A DNA stretch of 64,000 nucleotides, taken from positions 194,589 to 258,588 of the forward strand of contig NZ_DASZBU010000010.1 in NCBI RefSeq assembly GCF_035943815.1. The letters run 5' to 3'. The notes under the pieces were generated by a model. That model did no database searches. It saw only the letters and a list, made by a program, of their open reading frames with translations, and was not told where the DNA came from. Below are positions 24,795-32,578 of this stretch, one piece after another. Positions within the stretch are counted from its first letter, which is position 1. Every line of letters starts with the position of its first letter. The stretch comes from Frateuria_A sp035943815. Lineage in GTDB: Bacteria; Pseudomonadota; Gammaproteobacteria; Xanthomonadales; Rhodanobacteraceae. Made by a program: the position numbers and the translations under genes.

Positions 24795-26576
24795 CTACCC
24801 GGCCGGATGGCCGGATTCGCTCCGGATGGCCGACCATCGATGCTGGAGGTACGCCTCCGCGGCGTATCGGCGCATCATCCGGTGCGCGTTGAAGTAGCTG
24901 GCGAGCTTGCTTACCGATTGCTTCATCATGCCGATCCAGCCGGCGCGGTTGCGGTGGTACAGCGGCAGCACGATCTGCTCCAGGCAATCGTAGAGTTTGC
25001 GGCTCGCGGCTGCTTCGTCCTGCTCGGCGCCCAGCGACCATCCGGTGACGCCATCGATGCAGCCCTCGACCCACCATCCGTCGAGCACGCTCAGGTTGAG
25101 CACGCCGTTGGCGGCGGCCTTCATGCCGCTGGTGCCCGAGGCCTCCAGCGGCGGCAGCGGTGTGTTGAGCCAGACATCGCAGCCGGCCACCAGGGCCCGG
25201 GCGGCGTCCAGGTCGTAGTCGGGCAGGAACACCAGACCGAGCCGGGGCGCCAGGTCCCGGGCAAGCGCAAGCAATTGCCGCACCAGTTGCTTGCCTTCCT
25301 CATCGCGCGGATGCGCCTTGCCGGCCATGATGACCTGGAAGGGCGACTTCGCCTGGATCGCAAGCAGCCGTGCCGTATCCGCAAACAGCAGCGTGGGCCG
25401 CTTGTAGGCCGTCATGCGGCGGGCGAAGCCCAGGATCGGCAACCGTGCATCCAGCCTCACTCCGGTGCGGTCTGCAACAAATGCGATCAGCTCGTCGCGC
25501 GCCTGCGTATGGGCCTGCCACACGTCGGCATCGGGCATCTGGTCGAACCGTGCCAGGGTCTCCGGATCGTGCACCCAGCAGTTGGAGCAACGGTGGAAGA
25601 GGGCGGCGAATGCCGGGTGCACCCAGTCCGGCAGATAGACGCCGTTGGTCACCGCGCGCACGTCGTAGCCCGGGAACAGGTGCGTTGTCACCTCCGCGTG
25701 GCGCACGGCCACACCGTTGACGAAGCCCGCCAGGTTGAGCGCCAGCTGGGTCAGGTTGAGCATGTCGGCGCCGGCCAGGAGGCGCACCTGGGCGCTTGCG
25801 AGATAGCCCGGGAGCAGGCGTTCGTACAGGGCATACGGGAAGCGATCGTGCCCCGCCTCCACCGGCGTATGCGTGGTGAAGACGCATGACCTCCGCACCG
25901 GCCCGGCATCGAAGCCCAGCTCGCCGGCGCCCACCGTATCCGGCGGCAACGAATAGCGGCGCAGCAGCTCCAGTCCAAGCAGCGCCGCGTGCCCCTCGTT
26001 CAGGTGATAGGTGCTGATTTCGAAACCGAGCGCGTGCAGGACCCGCACGCCGGCGATGCCCAGCACGATCTCCTGCTTCAGGCGATAGGTGGAGTCGCCG
26101 CCGTACAGCACGCCGGTGATCTCGCGGTCTTCCGGGTCGTTCTCGGGCAGCTCGGTATCCAGCAGCAACACGGGGGCTACCTGACCGAGGCGGCCCTGCA
26201 GGCGGTAGAGCCAGGGCCGCACCCAGACCTCCCTGCACTCGATCAGGACGGCCACCTTGGCGCGCAGGGGATGGACGAAGTCTTCGGGTGTCCACGGGTC
26301 GGCCGAATCGAGCGGGCCCTGGGCATCCAGCGTCTGGCGCAGGTAGCCATCCCGCGACATCAGGGTGACGAACACCATCGGCAGTTCCAGGTCCGCGGCG
26401 GCCCGTGCCGTGTCGCCCGCGAGCACGCCCAGTCCGCCGGCGTAGGTATGCATCCGCGGCTCCAGCGCGATCTCCATCGAGAAATACGCGATATGCGTGC
26501 GCGGCAGGTAAGGCCCGATGGCCGCAACGTCCGCGGGCGCAAACGGAACCGCCCCATCCGCGGGGGCGGGAGTCAC
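24795..26576 (-). CDS. glgP: alpha-glucan (glycogen) phosphorylase family protein
   Basis: 593 residues from a GTG at 26576 whose GTGA overlaps the CBS gene stop by four bases; the frame stays open upstream but that part is antisense-like shadow of the CBS gene. Short form of the GT35 phosphorylases: AYFSMEIALEPRMHTYAGG at the N-terminus, YHLNEGHAALLGLE, and the pyridoxal-phosphate site ASGTSGMKAAANGVLNLS. It releases glucose 1-phosphate from glycogen or maltodextrins, which fits mobilisation of reserves under energy limitation. Co-transcribed with the CBS protein. Confidence 0.92.
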   Translation of the reverse strand: MTPAPADGAVPFAPADVAAIGPYLPRTHIAYFSMEIALEPRMHTYAGGLGVLAGDTARAAADLELPMVFVTLMSRDGYLRQTLDAQGPLDSADPWTPEDFVHPLRAKVAVLIECREVWVRPWLYRLQGRLGQVAPVLLLDTELPENDPEDREITGVLYGGDSTYRLKQEIVLGIAGVRVLHALGFEISTYHLNEGHAALLGLELLRRYSLPPDTVGAGELGFDAGPVRRSCVFTTHTPVEAGHDRFPYALYERLLPGYLASAQVRLLAGADMLNLTQLALNLAGFVNGVAVRHAEVTTHLFPGYDVRAVTNGVYLPDWVHPAFAALFHRCSNCWVHDPETLARFDQMPDADVWQAHTQARDELIAFVADRTGVRLDARLPILGFARRMTAYKRPTLLFADTARLLAIQAKSPFQVIMAGKAHPRDEEGKQLVRQLLALARDLAPRLGLVFLPDYDLDAARALVAGCDVWLNTPLPPLEASGTSGMKAAANGVLNLSVLDGWWVEGCIDGVTGWSLGAEQDEAAASRKLYDCLEQIVLPLYHRNRAGWIGMMKQSVSKLASYFNAHRMMRRYAAEAYLQHRWSAIRSESGHPAG

Positions 26577-27022
26577 GTGCGCGATTCCATTTCGCGCGCC
26601 TGACTGCGGGTCAGCGCGCGGCTCATCTCCTGCAGGTAGACGCCCAGCGCGCCGTAGATGTCGTCCAGGCTCAGCAGCCCGCACAGGCCGCCCTTGTCGT
26701 TGAGCACCGGCAGGCGGCGGATGCCGCGCAGGCGCATGCGCGCCACGGCGTCGAGCAGCTGCTCGTCGTGCGAGCAGACGGCCGGATCGCGGCTCATCAC
26801 TTCGTCGACCCGCAACTGCGCGCAGGGCGCCCCGGGCGCGACGACCTCCACGACGATGTCGCGGTCGGTCAGTACCCCGACGGGAATGCGCTCGCCATTG
26901 GGCTGCTCGACGACCACAAGCATGCCGACGTGCTGCTTGCGCATGACTCCCGCCGCTTCGGTCACCGACGCGGCGGGGCTGATCGAAACGACCTGGTGCG
27001 TGCATATGTCGTGGACTTGCAT
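26573..27022 (-). CDS. CBS-pair domain protein
   Basis: 149 residues from ATG 27022 (MQVHDICTHQVVSISPAAS) preceded by GGAG. Two CBS motifs with GVLTDRDIVVEVV and IRRLPVLNDKGGLCGLLSLDDIYG. Likely adenine-nucleotide sensor, here coupled by overlap to the glucan phosphorylase, suggesting energy-dependent control of glycogen use (inference). The box is 62.5 bases upstream. Confidence 0.9.
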   Translation of the reverse strand: MQVHDICTHQVVSISPAASVTEAAGVMRKQHVGMLVVVEQPNGERIPVGVLTDRDIVVEVVAPGAPCAQLRVDEVMSRDPAVCSHDEQLLDAVARMRLRGIRRLPVLNDKGGLCGLLSLDDIYGALGVYLQEMSRALTRSQAREMESRT

Positions 27023-27077
27023 GGCCGGCTCCTCTCCCTGCGGGAAAGGAGCGTCCGCCGACGAGCGAGGATACGAG

Positions 27078-27091
27078 TTGACCTCGGTCAA
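27078..27091. promoter_or_regulatory. FNR/Dnr-type box TTGACCTCGGTCAA
   Basis: Perfect palindrome centred 62.5 bases upstream of the CBS-phosphorylase operon (minus strand). Confidence 0.8.
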
Positions 27092-27133
27092 TCACCGTCG
27101 AGGGCGGCGCGGCAGCCTGCATCGCGACGCCAG

Positions 27134-27147
27134 TTGAGCGGTGTCAA
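27134..27147. promoter_or_regulatory. FNR/Dnr-type box TTGAGCGGTGTCAA
   Basis: Intact TTGA and TCAA arms, 56 bases right of the previous box. It is 136.5 bases upstream of the PepSY gene, longer than for the other units, so its assignment is less certain. Confidence 0.65.
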
Positions 27148-27276
27148 TTCGCAATCTCCGCTACGGAGTAAAGCAGGCAACGGGACCGGAACCGCATGTG
27201 TGGTGGAGTTCCTGGCGTTACCGCAAGTTGGCGATGACGCCACTCGGATGGGCCGCTTGCGCCGAGCGAGGATGCA

Positions 27277-27654
27277 ATGGTTACCAGGTCGACATGGGCC
27301 GCCGCCGGAATCCTGCTGGCCTTGTGCCCAGGGGGTGGCCTTGCCTGGGGAGCGGTGCAGGGCGCGACGCAGACCGGGGCGCAGACCAGCCACCGCATGA
27401 AATCCCTTGACGAGGAGCTGAAGGGAAAGAAGTACCTCAAGCAGGCCAGGATCCAGCCCGAGCAGGCCAGGACGCTGGCGCTCAGGGCATTCGACGGCCG
27501 GATCGTCTACGAGCGCATCGAGAGCAAGCCCGGCGGCAGTGGGCTGCGCTACTCCTTCGTCATCAGGAACAGCCGGGCTGAGAAGCGCCGGGTGGACATC
27601 GACGCCAACGACGGTGCCACTCTGGAAAACACTCCGACTCGCGAGCGCTGGTGA
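27277..27654 (+). CDS. secreted PepSY-domain protein
   Basis: 125 residues with a signal peptide (about 1-25, GILLALCPGGGLAWG). The mature part has ARTLALRAFDGRIVYERIE and KRRVDIDANDGATLEN, a single PepSY fold. PepSY proteins bind or inhibit peptidases or act as periplasmic sensors. It precedes the acyl-ligase gene by 82 bases and may share its transcript. Confidence 0.75.
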   Translation: MVTRSTWAAAGILLALCPGGGLAWGAVQGATQTGAQTSHRMKSLDEELKGKKYLKQARIQPEQARTLALRAFDGRIVYERIESKPGGSGLRYSFVIRNSRAEKRRVDIDANDGATLENTPTRERW

Positions 27655-27736
27655 GCGGCATGGAGCCGGATGCGCTCCGACCTGACGCAAGGAAGGCCTG
27701 CGACCTTGCCGTGGCCATCGTGAGGATGGGCAGCCG

Positions 27737-30543
27737 ATGAACGACTCATCTGTACCCGGTAGCGACATCCTGCTCGAGGAGATCGGCAGGCTGCTGCGTG
27801 AGCTGCACCCAAGGGACACGCAGACACCAGCCGTATGGATGGGCGCACAACTGGACCGCGACCTCGGCCTGGACAGTCTTTCGCGGATGGAGCTGCTGAT
27901 GCGGCTGGAGAAGCGGTTGCACGTCTCCATTGCGGAAACACTCGCCGTCGAGGCACGCACGCCAGCCGAACTGCTGCGCGTCCTGGCGGCCTCCTCGCCG
28001 CGGGCGGTCACGGACGTCGGCCCTGCCGAGGCATTGGCGAGCCCGGTCGCGCTGGCGACACCCGAGGACGCCCGGACGCTGCCGGAGGTGCTGGCCTGGC
28101 ATGCGCGGCAGCATCCGGACAGGATGCACGTTCGCTTCGCCGGCGGCGACGCCGATGGCGTGCAACTGACGTATGCGGGGCTCTATGCCGCAGCCGGCGA
28201 GGTCGCAGCCGGCCTGCAGCGGGAAGGCCTGCACGAGGGCGAACCGGTGGCGCTGATGTTTCCGACCCACCCGGACTTGCTGGTCGCCTTCTTCGCGGTC
28301 ATGTTCGCCGGCGGCGTACCCGTGCCGCTGTACCCACCGCTGCGACCCGGTGAGCTTGCCGACTACTGGGGCCGCCAGACGGGCATCCTGCGCAATTGCG
28401 GCGCGCGATACCTGCTCGTGGCGCCGGCTATTTTCGCGCATCGCCATACGATCGGGGCACTGGCCGGAGGCGTCGAACGGTTGCTCACGGTCGGCTCGCT
28501 GCGCGGGCACGGAGAGCTGTCGGGGCCGGCGCCGCGGCGCGCAGACCATCTCGCCATGCTGCAATACACCTCGGGCAGCACGGCCGATCCCAAGGGCGTG
28601 ATGCTCAGCCACGACAACCTGCTCGCCAACATCCGCCTCATGGGCCGCCAGGTAGGTGCCTCGGCCAGGGACGTCTTCGTCAGCTGGCTGCCGCTCTACC
28701 ACGACATGGCCTGATCGGCGCTTGGCTGGGCAGCCTGTATTTCGGCATTCCCCTGGTGCTGATGCCGCCGCAGGCGTTCCTGCTGCATCCGGAGCAGTGG
28801 TTGCGCAGCATGGACCGCTTCGGCGCCACCCTGTCGGCGGCCCCCAACTTCGCCTACGAGCTGTGCCTGCACCGGGTCGAGGACAAGGCGCTCGATGAGC
28901 TGGATCTCCACCGCCTGCGCCTCTGTTTCTGCGGCGCCGAGCCGGTGTTTCCCGACACCCTGGAGCGCTTCACCGCACGCTTTGCCCGCACCGGGCTGTC
29001 GCCCGGGGCCCTGCTTCCCGTCTATGGGCTTGCGGAAAACAGCCTGGGCCTGACCTTTCCGCCGGTCGGGCGGGGCATGGGCGTCCTTCGCGTTGAGCAG
29101 GATCGCTTCCTTCGCGATGGCGAGGTGGTCGCCACCGACGATCCCGCAATGCCGTCGCTGCGGTTCGTCTCCTGCGGCGTACCCCTGCCCGGGCACGAGG
29201 TGCGCATCGTCGATGACTACGGCCATGAACTGCCTGAAGGACGGCAAGGACGCATCCAGTTCCGGGGTCCTTGTGCGACCGCCGGCTACTACCGCCAGCC
29301 GCAACTGACCCGCGACCTGTTCCACGGCGCCTGGCTGGACACCGGTGATCTGGGCTTCGTGCGGCAGGGCGAGCTGTACCTCACCGGCCGGGCCAAGGAC
29401 CTGGTCATCCGCGCCGGGCAGCACCTGCATCCGCAGGTCATCGAGCAGGCGGTTGGCGAGGTGCCCGGCATACGCCGTGGCCGCGTGGCCGCGTTCGGCA
29501 CGCAGCGGCAAGGGACGGAACGCCTGGTCGTCGTCGCCGAAACGCGGGTGACGGACGCGTTGCAGCGCCAGGGCGTGCAACGCGCCGTCAACGCGGCCGT
29601 GCAGGCTTGTGCCGGCGCGCCCGCCGATGAGGTCGTCCTCGCCGCGCCGGGGGCGATATTGAAAACCTCCAGTGGCAAGTTGCGGCGGTCGGCGTGCCGG
29701 GCCGCGTTCGAAGGCGGTCACGTGGATACGCCGGACCGCTGGCGTCTGCTGGCCGTGGTGGCGCGTTCCCAGTGGGACCGCTTGCGACGGTTGGAGCGCC
29801 ACGCCGGCTTGCTTGCCTACGCGGGATACGCATGGCTACTGTTGGGTCTGGCCGCGCTCCCCTTGCTGGTGTGGCTCGCCTTGCCCCTGCCTTTGGCGGC
29901 GCGGTGGTGGGCCGCACGCCGGCTGCTGGGGATGGTAGCGACGGCGACTGGCATCCGGCTCCAGGTCGGCATGGCGGAAGCCTTGCCCGAGGAACCGTGC
30001 ATCTTCGTCAGCAACCATGCCAGTTACGCCGATGCGCTGGCGCTGGTCTGCGCGCTTCCCAGGCCGGTGGCGTTCGTCGCCAAGCAGGAGCTCGCGACGC
30101 TGCCGCTGGTGGGCTGGATGCTGCGCCGGCTCGGCGCGGTGTTCGTGGCGCGCTCCGACCCGCACACGCACGCGCAAGCCCTGCAGCGGGTCAGCCACGG
30201 CACGGGCGACGTGCTCTTCTTTCCGGAGGGCACCTTCCGCAGCATGCCGGGCCTGGTGCACTTCCGCCTTGGAGCCTTCGTCGCGGCAGCCGAGGCCGGC
30301 ATGCCGGTGATACCCGTTGCCTTGCGGGGGACGCGCGCCGTGCTGCGCGACGACGAATGGCTGCCGCATCCGGGCGCCATCGTGGTCACGTTCGCCGCCG
30401 CGATACATCCCCGCACGACCACCGACGCGTGGACCGAAGCGCTGTGGCTTGCCGCCGAGGCCCGCAAGCCCATCCTGGAGCATTGCGGCGAGCCTGACGC
30501 CGGCGGCGAGCGTCCGGATATGCCGGACGCGCGAGGCCGCTAG
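27737..30543 (+). pseudogene. ACP - fatty acyl-AMP ligase - acyltransferase fusion with apparent frameshift
   Basis: Part one (27737-28714) has an acyl-carrier domain with the phosphopantetheine serine in DLGLDSLSRMELLMRLE (about 45), then the start of an adenylating ligase up to YTSGSTADPKGVMLSH and WLPLYHDM, where TGA 28712 stops it. In the next frame the ligase resumes as GLIGAWLGSLYFG, runs through VYGLAENSLGLTF and YLTGRAKDLVIRAGQHLHPQ, and continues into a membrane segment and a PlsC acyltransferase (NHASYAD, FPEGTFRSMPG). One extra G at 28708-28709 would restore a 935-residue protein. Domain order is the reverse of E. coli Aas. It would activate a fatty acid, load it on its own ACP and transfer it to a lysolipid. 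Broken in this sequence, or mis-sequenced. Confidence 0.88.
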
Positions 30544-32318
30544 CCGCGCATGGTGCTCGCCAGGCGCGCCTTCAAGGCGGCCAGCGGCAGCGTATTGACG
30601 ACGTCCTTCGCCTCGATCCAGCCGCGGCGCGCCTGGCCCACACCGAAGCGCAGCGCGGCGAAGCCGGCGGCATCGTGCGCGTCGCTGCCGATCGCCAGCG
30701 GCACGCCGGCGGCCTTGGCCAGGCGGCAGTGCACGTCGTCCAGGTCCAGCCGGTCCGGATGCGCGTTGGCCTCCAGGAAGCAGCCGCGTTCCCGCGCGTG
30801 GCGCACGACGCGCTCGAGGTCCACGGCGTAGCCGGTGCGTTCCCCGATCAGGCGCCCGGTCGGGTGCGCCAGGATGCTGAAGCAGCGATGGTCCATGGCG
30901 CGCAGCAGCCGCGTGGTCTGGCGCTCGCGCGAGAGGTTGAAATGGCTGTGCACGGCACCGACGACCAGGTCCAGGCGGCCCAGCAGGTCATCGGGTAGAT
31001 CCAGGCGGCCGTCCTCCAGGATGTCGACCTCGATGCCCTTGAGCAGTACGGGGCCGGCATGGGTCTGGTTGAAGCGGTCGATGGCCTCCGCCTGCGCCAG
31101 CAGCCGGCGTCGGTCCAGGCCGCCGGTGACGGCCAGGCCGTGCGAGTGGTCGGTGATCGCCAGGTATGCCAGCCCGGCGGCGGCGGCGGCGCGCGCCATG
31201 GTTTCCAGGTCGGCGCGGCCGTCGCTGGCGTCGGTGTGGCTGTGCAGATCCCCGCGCAGGTCCTTCAGTTCGATCAGCGCGGGCAAGCTGCCGGCGGCGG
31301 CGGCTTCGATCTCCCCGGCATCCTCGCGCAACTCCGGCGGGATGAGCGGCAGGCCGACGCAGGCGTACACCGAGGCCTCGGTGAGCCCGGCGACGCGCCG
31401 GGCGCCGCGGTAGACACCGTACTCGTTGATCTTCAAACCGCGCTTGCGCGCGAGGCCGCGCAGGGCGAGGTTGTGCGCCTTCGAGCCGGTAAAGTAGACC
31501 AGCGCGGCGCCCACGCTCGCGGGCCTCACCACGCGCAGGTCCACCTGCAGTCCGCTGCGCAGCACGACGCTTGAGCGGGTGGCGCCCTGCGCCAGCACGT
31601 GCTGCACCAGCGGATAGGCAAGGAAGCGCCGGGTCAGTGCAAGGCCTTTGCCGGTCGCGACCAGCACGTCGATGTCGCCGACCGTCTCGCGCCAGCGGCG
31701 CAGGCTGCCGGCCAGCAGCACCTGCGCCGGCTCCTGCGCGGCCCCGAGGTAGGCCGCCATCGCCTCGGCCTGCTGCAGGGCGGCGACGATCTTCCAGCGC
31801 GGCGTGGTGCCGAGGGACAGCTCGGCCGCCTCCAGCAACTTGTGCTCGGTGTCCTTGCCGAAACCCTTGAGCGTCCGGATGCGTCCGGCGCGGGCGGCGC
31901 GCAGCAGTCCGCCGACCGAGCCGATGCCCAGTTCGTCGTGCAGCCGTTGGGCACGGCGCGGGCCGAGTCCGGGCAACTTCAGCAGCGCGGTGAGGCCGCG
32001 CGGGTGGGAGCCGCGCAGCTCACGCAACAGCTTGCATGAGCCGGCCGCCAGGGTCTCCTCGATCTTGCCCGCCAGGTCGTCGCCGATGCCCGGCAGGTCG
32101 GCCAGGGCGTGCTCGGCGCCGCGCCACGTATCCAGCGGCTGCGGCCAGCCGCCGACGGTGCGGGCTGCGTTCCTGTAGGCGCGCACGCGGAACGGGTTGG
32201 CGCCATCCAGTTCCAGGAAGTCCGCTATCTCGTCCAGAGCGGCTCCGACTTCGGCGTTGCTCGCGGTGATTGCAGGGGACGTGGTCGACGCGGTGGACAG
32301 GGCTGGGGACTGAATCAT
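30540..32318 (-). CDS. polX: family X DNA polymerase with PHP domain
   Basis: 592 residues from ATG 32318 preceded by GGAGA. Helix-hairpin-helix N-terminus (LPGIGDDLAGKIEE, LPGLGPRRAQRL), nucleotidyltransferase with LAGSLRRWRETVGDIDVLV, then a complete PHP metal site: DLHSHTDASDG, ITDHSHG, KGIEVDILEDG, AVHSHFN, ILAHPTGR, EANAHPDRLDLDD, GSDAHD. Gap-filling DNA repair polymerase with 3'-5' exonuclease/phosphoesterase. Its 3' end overlaps that of the convergent acyltransferase by four bases. Under an FNR-type box, so DNA repair appears to be part of the stress response. Confidence 0.93.
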   Translation of the reverse strand: MIQSPALSTASTTSPAITASNAEVGAALDEIADFLELDGANPFRVRAYRNAARTVGGWPQPLDTWRGAEHALADLPGIGDDLAGKIEETLAAGSCKLLRELRGSHPRGLTALLKLPGLGPRRAQRLHDELGIGSVGGLLRAARAGRIRTLKGFGKDTEHKLLEAAELSLGTTPRWKIVAALQQAEAMAAYLGAAQEPAQVLLAGSLRRWRETVGDIDVLVATGKGLALTRRFLAYPLVQHVLAQGATRSSVVLRSGLQVDLRVVRPASVGAALVYFTGSKAHNLALRGLARKRGLKINEYGVYRGARRVAGLTEASVYACVGLPLIPPELREDAGEIEAAAAGSLPALIELKDLRGDLHSHTDASDGRADLETMARAAAAAGLAYLAITDHSHGLAVTGGLDRRRLLAQAEAIDRFNQTHAGPVLLKGIEVDILEDGRLDLPDDLLGRLDLVVGAVHSHFNLSRERQTTRLLRAMDHRCFSILAHPTGRLIGERTGYAVDLERVVRHARERGCFLEANAHPDRLDLDDVHCRLAKAAGVPLAIGSDAHDAAGFAALRFGVGQARRGWIEAKDVVNTLPLAALKARLASTMRG

Positions 32319-32366
32319 GGGGGTCTCCGATGCGGCCCAACGCTGGCAGCGTCGGTGCAGGAGGGC

Positions 32367-32380
32367 TTGACGCCGATCAA
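32367..32380. promoter_or_regulatory. FNR/Dnr-type box TTGACGCCGATCAA
   Basis: Perfect palindrome centred 55.5 bases upstream of the PolX start (minus strand). Confidence 0.78.
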
Positions 32381-32531
32381 GTTTCCCCCGCGCGTATCGC
32401 GCAATGCGTGCCACAGCGATCCAGGCATAGGTCGACACCTGCAGTAGCAGGTCGGAACAGGCGCCCATGGCACCACCGACGCTTCCACGCGACTTTGAGT
32501 TGCACCGATGCGGCCGCCATCGCGGGGAAAC

Positions 32532-32545
32532 TTGACCCCGATCAA
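32532..32545. promoter_or_regulatory. FNR/Dnr-type box TTGACCCCGATCAA
   Basis: Perfect palindrome centred 40.5 bases upstream of the P-type ATPase ATG at 32579, the same short distance as at FtsH. Confidence 0.78.
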
Positions 32546-32578
32546 CCGCGCGCCAGCGCTTGCGTGCACGGTGCGGCC

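Noticed and set aside
26577..27122. N-terminal extension of the glucan phosphorylase frame by 182 codons
   Set aside because: It overlaps the CBS gene in another frame and is Arg/Ala-rich shadow sequence; the GTG at 26576 gives the usual four-base overlap and family length.
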